Assembly: GCA_963770505.1 (NCBI GenBank)
Contig: CAVYPR010000006.1
Span: 248,001-312,000, forward strand
Direction: 5' to 3'
Length of the DNA stretch: 64,000 nt
Origin: CAVYPR01 sp963770505
GTDB taxonomy: Bacteria > Actinomycetota > Acidimicrobiia > Acidimicrobiales > RAAP-2
In this document: positions 23,835 to 32,635 of the stretch, in pieces
Numbering within the stretch: the stretch's first letter is position 1
Layout of the letters: each line of letters starts with the position of its first letter
Made by a program: the position numbers and the translations under genes
Notes under the pieces: model-generated
What the model was told of the DNA's origin: nothing
The model's input: the letters and a program-made list of their open reading frames with translations, nothing else
The model's database searches: none

Positions 23835-24920
23835 CTAGACGTTGAAGCGGAACTCCACCACGTCGCCGTCGCGCATGACGTAGTCCTTGCCCTCGGTGCG
23901 AGCCTTCCCCGCGGAGCGGGCCGCCGGGACCGAGCCGGTTTCGATGAGGTCGTCGTAGCTCACGATTTCAGCCTTGATGAAGCCGCGCTTGAAGTCGGTG
24001 TGAATGACCCCAGCCGCCTCGGGCGCCGTGTCGCCGAGGTGGATGGTCCACGCCCGGGCCTCCTTGGGGCCGGCGGTGAGGAACGTGTGGAGCCCCAGGG
24101 TGCGAAAGCCCACCTCGACGAGCTGCTCCAGCCCCGACCGGAGCTGGCCGTACTCGGCCAGCATCTCCGCGGCGTCCGCGGGCTCGAGGGTGGCCAGCTC
24201 GGCCTCCAGCTGCGCGCAGAGGACTACTGATTCGGCCGGTGCCACCAGCGCGGCCAGCTCGCGGTGGCGTTCGGCGTCTGCCAGGCCGGTTTCGTCCACG
24301 TTGAAGACGTAGATGAACGGCTTGGCCGTGAGCAGATGGAGGTCGGACAGGGTTGACGGGTCGATCTCCCCCACTGCCGCGGCGGCCGAGATGGGGCGTC
24401 CCTCGTCGAGGACGCGGCGCGCCGACTCGGTGGCGGTGAGGGCCTCGGCCAGCTCCGAGCGCATGCGCGCCTCGCGCGACAGCTTGGCCAGCCGGTTGTC
24501 CACGGTCTGGAGGTCGGCCAGCACGAGCTCGGTGTTGACGGTGGCGATGTCGTCGCCGGGGTGGACCCGTCCCTCGACGTGGATCACGTCGTCGTCCTCG
24601 AAGGCCCGCACCACCTGGCAGACGGCGTCGGTCTCGCGGATGGCCGCCAGGAACTGGTTGCCCAGCCCCTCCCCCTCCGAAGCACCGCGCACGATGCCGG
24701 CGATGTCGACGAAGGTCACCGACGCCGGTACCACCCGCTCGCTGTCGTAGAGGGCGGCCAGGCGGGGCAGGCGGGGGTCGGGCACCGCCACCACCCCGAC
24801 GTTGGCGTCGATGGTGGCGAAGGGGTAGTTGGCCGCCAGGACCTCATTGCGCGTCAGGGCGTTGAACAGCGTGGACTTGCCGACGTTCGGCAGTCCGACG
24901 ATGCCGATCGACAGGCTCAC
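23835..24920 (-). CDS. ychF: Ribosome-associated GTPase/ATPase YchF (OLA1)
   Basis: This 361-residue protein is standard in length. It has the P-loop GLPNVGKSTLFNALT, a switch DIAGIVRGASEGEGLGNQFL, and the NVDE segment that replaces NKxD and shifts preference toward ATP. A C-terminal TGS domain ends GDVVEFRFNV. It binds ribosomes and is linked to stress responses. The GTG start has GGAGG at a good distance. A TACGCT box further up may be its promoter. Confidence 0.95.
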   Translation of the reverse strand: MSLSIGIVGLPNVGKSTLFNALTRNEVLAANYPFATIDANVGVVAVPDPRLPRLAALYDSERVVPASVTFVDIAGIVRGASEGEGLGNQFLAAIRETDAVCQVVRAFEDDDVIHVEGRVHPGDDIATVNTELVLADLQTVDNRLAKLSREARMRSELAEALTATESARRVLDEGRPISAAAAVGEIDPSTLSDLHLLTAKPFIYVFNVDETGLADAERHRELAALVAPAESVVLCAQLEAELATLEPADAAEMLAEYGQLRSGLEQLVEVGFRTLGLHTFLTAGPKEARAWTIHLGDTAPEAAGVIHTDFKRGFIKAEIVSYDDLIETGSVPAARSAGKARTEGKDYVMRDGDVVEFRFNV

Positions 24921-25005
24921 TGACGGTTCCTCCAGCCTTGCTGCGTCCGGTGACGTGCGCCACGGGAGCGTAGGCCACGCCGGAGGGCGGCTCCTCCCGG
25001 CGGGC

Positions 25006-26055
25006 TCAGACGAGGCCCGCCTCGGTCGCCAGGGCGCGGAGGTCCTGCTGCGGGCGGGCCCCGAGGTGACCGATGATCTCCCCGGCGCACAGGGCGCCCA
25101 GGCGAGCGCAGGCCTCGGGGTCCGACCCGTGGGTCAGGCCGTAGAGGAAGCCGGCGGCGTAGAGGTCGCCGGCCCCGGTGGTGTCGACGACCTCGGTCAC
25201 CGGCTGCGCCGGTATCTCCACCGGTCCGCCGGCCGTCAGCACCACCGAGCCCTTGGCCCCGAGCGTGACCGCCACGAGCAGGCCGGTCTCCTCGGCGGAG
25301 GCGATAGCCCGGTCCAGCGAGGGCGTGCCGAAGAGGCGGGTGATCTCCGCCTCGTTGGCGAAGAGGACGTCGACGTCGCCGAGGAGCAGGTCGAGGAAGT
25401 CGCGGCGGTGACGGTCGACGCAGAAGGCGTCGGAGAGCGAGAGGGCGACCGAGCCGTCGCTGTCGTGCGCCACGCCGATCGCCCGCCTCATGGCCTCCTT
25501 GGCCGGCGGGAGGTCCCAGAGGTAGCCCTCGAGGTAGAGGACCCGGCCCCGGCCCACCAGCGCCGCGGGCACGTCCTGCGGACCAATGGTGGTGGCCACC
25601 CCGAGGTGGGTGGCCATGGTGCGCTCGGCGTCCCCGGTGACCAGCACCAGGCAACGGCCGGTGCCCAACAGCTCCCGGTCGGTCGAGGTCGCGTTGTCGG
25701 GCGGGGCCGTCACCGGGGTGAACTCCACCCCCGCGGCCGTGATGTCGTGGACGAAGACCTCCCCGAGGAGGTCGTCGGCGATCTTGCCCACGAAACCGGC
25801 GGTCCCGCCGAGCGCGGCCACCCCGGCCACGGTGTTGGCGGCGGAGCCGCCGGACGCCTCGGTGGCCGACCCCATCGAGGCGTAGATCCTCTCGGCGTGG
25901 GCCAGGTCGACGAGGGCCATCGAGCCGCGATCGAGGCCGGCCGCGGCGACCTGCTCGTCGCTGGCCGCGGCCAGCACGTCGACCAGCGGGGACCCGATGC
26001 CCACCACGTCGAGCACCGGTGCGGGCGGCGGTGTCACCGTTCGGGCATCGACCAC
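25006..26055 (-). CDS. PfkB-family carbohydrate/nucleoside kinase (adenosine kinase-like)
   Basis: This 349-residue kinase has the two PfkB signatures: GGSAANTVAGVAALGGTAGF in the first half and VVDTTGAGDLYAAGFLYGL with the catalytic Asp near the end. The N-terminal VVGIGSPLVDVLAAASDEQV and the overall spacing resemble adenosine or ribokinase-like members. The exact sugar cannot be fixed. The GTG start lies 6 nt behind TACCCT. It is divergent from pepN, with about 56 bp between start codons. Confidence 0.85.
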   Translation of the reverse strand: MVDARTVTPPPAPVLDVVGIGSPLVDVLAAASDEQVAAAGLDRGSMALVDLAHAERIYASMGSATEASGGSAANTVAGVAALGGTAGFVGKIADDLLGEVFVHDITAAGVEFTPVTAPPDNATSTDRELLGTGRCLVLVTGDAERTMATHLGVATTIGPQDVPAALVGRGRVLYLEGYLWDLPPAKEAMRRAIGVAHDSDGSVALSLSDAFCVDRHRRDFLDLLLGDVDVLFANEAEITRLFGTPSLDRAIASAEETGLLVAVTLGAKGSVVLTAGGPVEIPAQPVTEVVDTTGAGDLYAAGFLYGLTHGSDPEACARLGALCAGEIIGHLGARPQQDLRALATEAGLV

Positions 26056-26061
26056 CCGATG

Positions 26062-26067
26062 AGGGTA
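26062..26067 (-). promoter_or_regulatory. -10 box of the PfkB kinase gene
   Basis: It reads TACCCT on the minus strand, 6 nt before the GTG. Confidence 0.45.
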
Positions 26068-26098
26068 GTCGGGTGGCGATGTTCTCCCAGTCGGGCTG

Positions 26099-26104
26099 TA
26101 GCCT
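26099..26104 (+). promoter_or_regulatory. -10 box of pepN
   Basis: TAGCCT lies 7 nt before the ATG at 26112, arguing against the upstream in-frame starts. Confidence 0.5.
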
Positions 26105-26111
26105 CACGCCG

Positions 26112-28661
26112 ATGACCACCACCGCCGACCCCGCCGCGCCCGACCGGGCCCACCGCCTTCCCCGCCACGTCGAGCCCCTGCGCTACGGCCTCACGCTCAC
26201 CCCCGACCTGGTGCAGGCCACCTTCACGGGCTCGGCGGAGATCGAGCTCGTGGTGCACGAGCCGACCCGCGAGATCGTGTGCAACGCCGTCGAGCTGGCC
26301 ATCACCGAGGCCTCGCTGCTGACCGGAGGCCCGGGGGCGTTGGCGGCCGTGGTCTCCCTCGACGAGGCGGCGGAGCGGGTCACCTTCTCGTTCGACTCGG
26401 ACGTGCCCGCGGGACCGGCCACCCTCCGCTGCTCGTTCGCCGGTGTCCTCAACGACAAGCTCCGCGGCTTTTACCGCAGCACCTTCACCGACCAGTCGGG
26501 TGCCACCCGGACGCTGGCCACCACGCAGATGGAGGCGACCGACGCCCGCCGCGCCTTCCCCTGCTGGGACGAGCCGGACCGCAAGGCGGTCTTCGACATC
26601 ACCCTGGTGGTCGACGAGGGGTTGACGGCCTTCTCCAACTCACCGGAGCTCGGTGAGGAACCGGTGGCGGGCACGGGCAAGCGGGCGGTGCGCTTCAGCC
26701 CGACGATGAAGATGTCGACCTACCTGGTGGCCTTCGTAGTCGGCGACCTCGAGGCCACCGATCCCGTCGTGGTCGACGGCGTCGAGGTCCGGGTGGTGCA
26801 CGTGCCGGGCCGGGCCGGGCTCGCGCCCTTCGCCCTCGAGGTGGCCGCCCACGCCCTGCGGTTCTTCTCCGACTACTTCGCCATCGCCTACCCTGGGGAC
26901 AAGCTCGACCTCGTGGCCATCCCCGACTTCGCCTTCGGGGCCATGGAGAACCTGGGCTGCGTGACCTTCCGGGAGACGGCGCTGCTCGTCGACCCGTCGT
27001 CGGCGGCGCGCACCGAGCTCGAGCGGGTGGCCGACGTGGTCTGCCACGAGATCGCCCACATGTGGTTCGGGGACCTGGTCACCATGGGCTGGTGGGAGGG
27101 GATCTGGCTGAACGAGGCCTTCGCCACCTTCATGGAGGTGCTCTGCGTCGATGCCTTCCGCCCGGCCTGGCAGCGCTGGGTCACCTTCGGGCTCGAGCGC
27201 GAGGCGGCGCTGGCGGTCGACGGCCTGCACACCACCCGGCCCATCGAATACCCGGTGGGGGCGCCGGAAGAGGCCGACGGCATGTTCGACGTCCTCACCT
27301 ACCAAAAGGGCGGCAGCGTCCTGCGCATGCTCGAGCGCTACCTCGGCGCCGAGGTCTTCCGCGAGGGCGTCCGCCACTACCTGGCCGCCCACGCCTACGC
27401 CAACACCGTCACCGCCGACCTGTGGGCCTCCCTCGAGGAGGTGAGCGGCCAGCCGGTCACGGCGATGATGAACTCGTGGATCCTCCAGGGCGGCCACCCG
27501 ATCGTGTCCGTCGGCCGCGACACCCTGTCCCAGTCCCCCTTCTCCTACGGCCCGCCGCCCGCCGGCGAGGAGAGCGCCATCGGCTCGGTGTGGCAGGTCC
27601 CGGTCCTGGTCCGCACCCTCGACGGCACTCCGGGCGAGCGCGTCCTGCTGGGGGCCGACACGGTGCTGCGCCCGGCGGGCGAGGTGGTCAACGCCGGGGG
27701 CTGGGGCGTCTACCGCCTCTCCTACGACGACCTCTCCCCGCTCGCCGGCCGGCTGGGGGACCTCGACCCCCTCGAGCGGTTCAACCTCTTCGCCGACGCC
27801 TGGGCCCTGGTGCTGGCGGGACGGGCCGAGCTGTCGACGTTCCTGGCCCTCGCCGCCGACCTCGCCGGCGAGGAGGAGCCGGGCATCTTCTCCCTGGTCG
27901 CCGGGGCCCTCGGCCTCTGCGACCGCGCCGCCTCCGACGACGAGCGCCATGCGGTGGCGGCGGGTACCCGGGCCCTGTTCGGACCGACGTCGGCCCGGCT
28001 CGGCTGGGACCGCCGGGAGGGTGAGGGCGAGCGCGTCCCGACGACCCGTGCCCTCGTGCTCTCCAGCCTCGGCACGATCGGGGCCGACCCCGTCGTGCGG
28101 GCCGAGGCCGCCCGACGGTTCGACGGACCCGACCCCGTCGACCCCGACATCGAGGGTGCGGTGCTGGCCGCCGTGGCGCACCAGTTGCGGCCCGGGGACT
28201 ACGAGACGATCCTCGACCGCTACCGCCATCCGGCCAACCCCCAAGAGGAGCTGCGGTACCTGACGGCCCTGGCCACCTTCCCCGACCCCGCCCTCGGCCG
28301 GCGCACCTTCGAGCTGGCCCGCACCGAGGTGCGCACGCAGAACGGGCCGTACCTGGTGGCCACCCTCCTCTCCAACCGCGTGGCCGGCCCGGCGGTGTGG
28401 GAAGAGGTGAAGGCGCACTGGGACATGCTCCTCGACCGCTTCCCGATGAACAGCCACGCCCGCATGGTCGACGGCGTGAGGGGCCTGTGCGGGTCGCCTG
28501 AGGTGGCTGACGACGTCGAGCGGTTCCTGGCCGACCACCCGCTGTCGGGCCGGCAGCGCACGGTGACCCAGTCCCTCGAGCGCCTGGCCATCAACGTCGC
28601 CTTCACCCGGGAGCACCGGGGCCGGCTTTCCCAGATCATCGGCGCCGTCGGACGGGGCTAG
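26112..28661 (+). CDS. pepN: Aminopeptidase N (M1 family)
   Basis: This 849-residue zinc metallopeptidase removes N-terminal residues from peptides. It shows the substrate-binding GAMENLG, the zinc site HEIAHMWFGDLVTMGWW with the downstream WLNEAFA Glu, and the usual large helical C-terminal half. There is no signal peptide, so it is cytosolic. The ATG at 26112 begins MTTTADPAAP. Thirty-one further codons upstream would overlap the divergent kinase promoter and are rejected. Confidence 0.95.
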   Translation: MTTTADPAAPDRAHRLPRHVEPLRYGLTLTPDLVQATFTGSAEIELVVHEPTREIVCNAVELAITEASLLTGGPGALAAVVSLDEAAERVTFSFDSDVPAGPATLRCSFAGVLNDKLRGFYRSTFTDQSGATRTLATTQMEATDARRAFPCWDEPDRKAVFDITLVVDEGLTAFSNSPELGEEPVAGTGKRAVRFSPTMKMSTYLVAFVVGDLEATDPVVVDGVEVRVVHVPGRAGLAPFALEVAAHALRFFSDYFAIAYPGDKLDLVAIPDFAFGAMENLGCVTFRETALLVDPSSAARTELERVADVVCHEIAHMWFGDLVTMGWWEGIWLNEAFATFMEVLCVDAFRPAWQRWVTFGLEREAALAVDGLHTTRPIEYPVGAPEEADGMFDVLTYQKGGSVLRMLERYLGAEVFREGVRHYLAAHAYANTVTADLWASLEEVSGQPVTAMMNSWILQGGHPIVSVGRDTLSQSPFSYGPPPAGEESAIGSVWQVPVLVRTLDGTPGERVLLGADTVLRPAGEVVNAGGWGVYRLSYDDLSPLAGRLGDLDPLERFNLFADAWALVLAGRAELSTFLALAADLAGEEEPGIFSLVAGALGLCDRAASDDERHAVAAGTRALFGPTSARLGWDRREGEGERVPTTRALVLSSLGTIGADPVVRAEAARRFDGPDPVDPDIEGAVLAAVAHQLRPGDYETILDRYRHPANPQEELRYLTALATFPDPALGRRTFELARTEVRTQNGPYLVATLLSNRVAGPAVWEEVKAHWDMLLDRFPMNSHARMVDGVRGLCGSPEVADDVERFLADHPLSGRQRTVTQSLERLAINVAFTREHRGRLSQIIGAVGRG

Positions 28662-28717
28662 GCGGCGGTGGGCCGCATGGCGGATTGCACGGCGGACCGC
28701 CCTGGGGGGGCACGACG

Positions 28718-29311
28718 GTGAGCCTCGACGTCGTCGTCGTCACCTTCTTCTTGGTGGCGGTGGCCGAGCTCCCCGACAAGACCATGATCGCCACGCTCTT
28801 CATGGCGGCCCGGTCGAACCCGGTCATGGTGTGGCTGGGGGCGTCGGCCGCCTTCGCGCTGCACGTGGTCCTCGCCGTGGTGGCCGGGCGAATCCTCCAG
28901 CTCCTCCCCCACCGGGTCCTCGAGACCGTGGTCACCGTGCTGTTCCTGGCCGGCGCCGCCTTCCTCCTCCTGGTCCCCGAGAGGTCCGCCGCCTCCAAGG
29001 GCGTTGCGGAGGCCGAGCAGGCCGCGGGCGCCGCGGCCCGCAAGGTGTTCGTCTCCGCCTTCGCGGTGATCCTGGTGGGCGAGTTCGGCGACCTCACCCA
29101 GCTCCTGACCATCAACCTGGTGGCCAAGTACCACCAGCCTCTGTCGGTCGGGGTCGGCGCCTTCTGCGCCCTCACGACGATCGCCGCGCTCGGGGCCTTC
29201 GCCGGCCGGGCCCTCCTGCGGGTGGTGCCCCTGCAGCTGATCCGCCGGCTGAGCGGCGTGGTCCTGCTCGGTTTCGCCGCCTACGGCATCTACAGTCTCG
29301 TCACCTCATGA
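28718..29311 (+). CDS. TMEM165/GDT1-family cation transporter
   Basis: This 197-residue protein has six predicted helices in two repeats. Each repeat carries the family's acidic motif: AELPDKTMIATL in the first and GEFGDLTQLLTI in the second. GDT1/MneA-type proteins export manganese or move calcium against protons, so manganese export is the most likely bacterial role. The GTG at 28718 puts the first motif in the first helix. The stop overlaps the next gene (ATGA). Confidence 0.88.
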   Translation: MSLDVVVVTFFLVAVAELPDKTMIATLFMAARSNPVMVWLGASAAFALHVVLAVVAGRILQLLPHRVLETVVTVLFLAGAAFLLLVPERSAASKGVAEAEQAAGAAARKVFVSAFAVILVGEFGDLTQLLTINLVAKYHQPLSVGVGAFCALTTIAALGAFAGRALLRVVPLQLIRRLSGVVLLGFAAYGIYSLVTS

Positions 29312-30006
29312 CCCCGCTGCCCACCGTCCCCGAGGAGCCCCGGCTGCGCCACGTGGTCTCCCTCGCCCGTTCGACCCGGGGGTTCATGCCCGATGACGAG
29401 GGGGAGGCGCTGCTGGCTGCGGCCCTGCGCGCCGGGCGCGCCTTCTCCGCTGGACAGGGGAAACCGGTACTCGTCGAGATCGGCGCCTGGTGCGGCAAGT
29501 CGACCCTGTACCTGGGCGCGGCGGCCGAGGCCACCGGCTCGGTGCTGTTCAGCGTCGACCACCACCGGGGCTCGGAGGAGAACCAGGTGGGCTGGACCCA
29601 CCACGACGCCGACCTGGTGGACCCCGCCGACGGCCGGCTGGACACCCTCCCTCACTGGCGGCGCGCCGTGGCCGGAGCGGGGCTCGAGCAGGCGGTGGTG
29701 GGCGTGGTGGGCGACTCACCGACCGTGGCCGCCTGCTGGCGGACGCCGCTCGCCCTCTGCTTCATCGACGGCGGGCACGGCGCCGAGCCGGCTTGGGCCG
29801 ACTACCGGGGCTGGGCGCCCCTGGTGGCACCGGGGGGCTGGCTGGCCATCCACGACGTGTTCGAGAACCCGGCCGACGGCGGCCGCCCACCCTACGAGCT
29901 GTGGTGCGACGCCGTCGCCTCGGGCCGCTGGGCCGAGGACGGCGAATGCGGAAGCCTGCGGGTGCTCCGGCGCCTCGACGACGAGCAGGTCGACACTGCC
30001 TCGTGA
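29308..30006 (+). CDS. Class I SAM-dependent methyltransferase
   Basis: This 232-residue protein has motif I as VLVEIGAWCGKSTLYLG, an acidic post-I (FSVDHHRGSEENQVG), and CFIDGGHGAEPAWADYRGW followed by APLVAPGGWLAIHDV. This resembles the Methyltransf_24 type that acts on catechols or sugars. The substrate is not known. It is coupled to the transporter gene by a 4-nt overlap, the only hint of context. Confidence 0.82.
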   Translation: MTPLPTVPEEPRLRHVVSLARSTRGFMPDDEGEALLAAALRAGRAFSAGQGKPVLVEIGAWCGKSTLYLGAAAEATGSVLFSVDHHRGSEENQVGWTHHDADLVDPADGRLDTLPHWRRAVAGAGLEQAVVGVVGDSPTVAACWRTPLALCFIDGGHGAEPAWADYRGWAPLVAPGGWLAIHDVFENPADGGRPPYELWCDAVASGRWAEDGECGSLRVLRRLDDEQVDTAS

Positions 30007-30042
30007 CGGCCAGAGCCACCCCATGCGGGACGCCAGCGGCCC

Positions 30043-30594
30043 CTACGAACCGGAAGGCGCCACCTCGCCCGAGGTGATCTCGTAGACCCTGGTGATCCCG
30101 GGCGCGTCCGCCATGGGCATGTCGCCCACGACGCGCATCCCGAGCTTCTCCATGACCCTGCCCGACGCCACGTTCTCGGGGTCGTACCTCGCCACCACGC
30201 GATCGAGGTTGAGGACGTCGACGCCGAATTGCAGCGCACGCCGCCCGCCTTCGGTGGCGAGCCCCTGGCGCCAGCGCGCCCGGTCGATGAACCACCCGAC
30301 CTCGGTCGTCCCTTGTAGCTCCTCTGGTGCGAACACCTTGCTCAGACCGATCCAGCCGACGAATGCGCCGCCGTCCTTCAGCTCGGCGGCCCAAAGGCTG
30401 TAGCCCTCCTGGTCCCACATGGCGACGTGCCATTCGAGCCAGGTCTCGGTCTGCCGGCGCACGTAAGGGCCACCGAAGTAACGCATCATCTCGGGGTCGC
30501 TCTGCAAGCGGTGCAGCACGTCGGCGTCGTCCATCGAGAGTGGTCGCAACCGGAGCCGCCCGGTCTCGCACGGATCGCTCGGCCTTTGTGCCAC
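30043..30594 (-). CDS. GNAT acetyltransferase (RimJ/RimL type)
   Basis: This 183-residue protein has TGRLRLRPLSMDDADVLHRL at the start, EVGWFIDRARWRQGLATEGG with the acetyl-CoA loop, and a C-terminal VMEKLGMRVVG. RimJ/RimL-type enzymes acetylate protein N-termini or small molecules. A GTG at 30594 is chosen; another in-frame GTG lies 15 nt upstream. The long open frame above it belongs to shadow sequence. Confidence 0.82.
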   Translation of the reverse strand: MAQRPSDPCETGRLRLRPLSMDDADVLHRLQSDPEMMRYFGGPYVRRQTETWLEWHVAMWDQEGYSLWAAELKDGGAFVGWIGLSKVFAPEELQGTTEVGWFIDRARWRQGLATEGGRRALQFGVDVLNLDRVVARYDPENVASGRVMEKLGMRVVGDMPMADAPGITRVYEITSGEVAPSGS

Positions 30595-30731
30595 GGCCCA
30601 GTTGACCACACCGGGCCACCGGCCGGTCCGGCCGGCGCGATGGTGGGCAGCCGACACCGCAGCGTTGACCGCTCTGGGCCTCCATGCCACGGCGGGGCCC
30701 GTGAGGCCCCGCCGGACGGGAGCCCCGGCGA

Positions 30732-31856
30732 CTAACGCCGCGGGCTCGAGGGCGTCGCCGTGCAGCCGTGCGCGTCCTCGCCGATGCAGTGGGGCTCCGC
30801 CAGGTCGAGGCCGACCGGCAGCCCCTCCCCTCGGAACAGCCCGGCGGCGGCGGTGGAGCCCGAAAGGGCGTCGGCGGCCAGCACGATGGCCGCCGCGGTG
30901 TAGGTGGTCCGCTCCCCCCCGGGGAAGGACACCTCCTCGGGGTAGACCATGCCGGTCCAGTAGGAGCCGTCGGGCAGGCGCAGCCCCTGGGCGTCGGCGA
31001 AGAGCCGGCGGGCCATGTCGTCCAGGCCCAGCGCGTCGAGGGCCAGGACGCACTCGGCCGTCTCCGCCGCCGTCACCCAGTCGTTGGTCGACACGCAGCG
31101 GACGCCCAGCCCGTCCATCACGAAGGTGTCCCAGTACTCGTCGATGCGAGCCAGGCCGGCCTCGCCCTCGAGCGCGCCCGACAGCATCGGGTAGTACCAG
31201 TCCATGGCGAATTCCTGCTTGGGGGCGAAGGCGCCGGGGTGGTGGGCCACGGCGTGTCCCAGCCGGCCGGCGGCCAGCTCCCAGTCGGGCCGGTCCTTGC
31301 CCAGGCGCTCGGCGACCGCCACCCCGCAACGCAGGGAGTGGTAGATGGAGGAGGAGCCGGTGAGCAGGGCGTAGCCCTCGGGGTGGCCGGCGGGGTCGAG
31401 CGACCAGCGCACCGAGCCGTCGGGACGCTGCCAGCGCAGGACGAAGTCGAGCGCCTTCTCCATGACCGGCCACAGGCGGCGCAGGAGGTCGTGCTCCCCG
31501 GTCACCAGGTGGTGGTGGTAGAGGCCGGCGGCCAGGTAGGCGCACACGTTGGTGTCCAGCCTGGGGTCCTTCACCCCCTCGGCCAGGTAGTAGTTGAACC
31601 AGCTGCCGTCGGCCAGCTGGATCTCGGCCAGCCACTGGTAGGCGCGCTCGGCCTCGGTGTGCAGCCCGCACACCGAGAGGGCCATGGCCGCCTCCACGTG
31701 GTTCCAGGGGTCGCAGTGGCCCCCGGGGAACCAGGGGATCATGCCGTCGTCGCGCTGGACCTCGGCGATGCTCTGCGCCGTGGCCAGGACCTCGGTGGCC
31801 GTCAGGATCCCCGGCACCTCGGGGACCGAGACCGAACTGGCCTGCTCGGTGGTCAT
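30732..31856 (-). CDS. Alpha/alpha-barrel protein (prenyltransferase/glycosidase-like), third gene of a glycoconjugate cassette
   Basis: This 374-residue soluble protein has repeated helical pairs with aromatic and acidic residues: IAEVQRDDGMIPWFPGGHCD, WLAEIQLADGSWFNYYLAEG, DFVLRWQRPDGSVRWSLDPA, and FAMDWYYPMLSGALEGE. The Q..DGSW-type repeats are typical of terpene-cyclase-like and six-hairpin glycosidase barrels. It lacks a clear DxDD cyclase motif, so a sugar-active or binding role is likelier. The ATG overlaps the methyltransferase stop by 4 nt. The partner genes suggest a saccharide or glycolipid substrate. Confidence 0.72.
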   Translation of the reverse strand: MTTEQASSVSVPEVPGILTATEVLATAQSIAEVQRDDGMIPWFPGGHCDPWNHVEAAMALSVCGLHTEAERAYQWLAEIQLADGSWFNYYLAEGVKDPRLDTNVCAYLAAGLYHHHLVTGEHDLLRRLWPVMEKALDFVLRWQRPDGSVRWSLDPAGHPEGYALLTGSSSIYHSLRCGVAVAERLGKDRPDWELAAGRLGHAVAHHPGAFAPKQEFAMDWYYPMLSGALEGEAGLARIDEYWDTFVMDGLGVRCVSTNDWVTAAETAECVLALDALGLDDMARRLFADAQGLRLPDGSYWTGMVYPEEVSFPGGERTTYTAAAIVLAADALSGSTAAAGLFRGEGLPVGLDLAEPHCIGEDAHGCTATPSSPRR

Positions 31857-32635
31857 GCCGCCTCCTCGTGTCCTGTCGGTGATCGGTGCTCGGCTCGGCT
31901 CCCGGTGCCCGCCGCGGGGCGCTCCGGCTTGCGCAGGTAGACGACCAGGCTCTTGCCGATCAGCGGGCTGAGCACGCGGTCGGTCACCCGGGTGAGGCGC
32001 GGCCCCCGCACGATGTCCCAGACCAGCAGCCGGTGGTAGCCGGAGACGGCCGGGTTGGCGTCGTTGGTCGGACCCACTAGGCAGCGGAGCCACCAGTAGG
32101 GGGCGTGGAGGCCGTGCGCGTGGTGGCTCCCGATCGGGACCAGCCCGGTTGACGAGAGCCGCTGGCGGAGGGTGGAGCGGCGGTAGATGCGGACGTGGCC
32201 CCCGGGGACGTCGTGGTACTCGTCCGACAGGGCCCAGTTGACGAACTCGGGGCCGCAACGGGGCACGGTCACCGCCATCGTCCCGCCCGGGCGCAGCACC
32301 CGAGCCAGCTCGGTCATGGCGGCCACGTCGTCGGGGATGTGCTCGAGCACCTCGGAGGCGATGACCCGGTCGAAGGTGCCGTCGGCGAACGGGAGGTGCA
32401 GGGCGTCGCCCTGGACGGCGCCGCAGCGGGCCGTCTCGGCGCAGAGCTCGCCGGCGTCGGCCATGGCCCCGAAGGTGTCCCGGACCCCCGCCACCTCCTC
32501 GGGCCCCGCGTCGAGGGCCACCACGGCCGCCCCGCGCCGGGCCGCCTCGAAGGCGTGTCGGCCGAATCCGCACCCCAGATCGAGCAGGGAGTCGCCGGAC
32601 CGGACCCCGAGCCGGTCGTAGTCGACGGTCAGCAT
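31853..32635 (-). CDS. Class I SAM-dependent methyltransferase of the glycoconjugate cassette
   Basis: This 260-residue protein has motif I LLDLGCGFGRHAFEAARRGA, an acidic post-I (VVALDAGPEE), and FDRVIASEVLEHIPDD with the usual Methyltransf_11 ending LRPGGTMAVTVPR. The C-terminal part has aromatic and basic residues (HGLHAPYWWLRCLVG), perhaps for a lipid or sugar substrate. It overlaps the glycosyltransferase stop by 7 nt and the barrel gene by 4 nt. The substrate is inferred from the neighbours only. Confidence 0.85.
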   Translation of the reverse strand: MLTVDYDRLGVRSGDSLLDLGCGFGRHAFEAARRGAAVVALDAGPEEVAGVRDTFGAMADAGELCAETARCGAVQGDALHLPFADGTFDRVIASEVLEHIPDDVAAMTELARVLRPGGTMAVTVPRCGPEFVNWALSDEYHDVPGGHVRIYRRSTLRQRLSSTGLVPIGSHHAHGLHAPYWWLRCLVGPTNDANPAVSGYHRLLVWDIVRGPRLTRVTDRVLSPLIGKSLVVYLRKPERPAAGTGSRAEHRSPTGHEEAA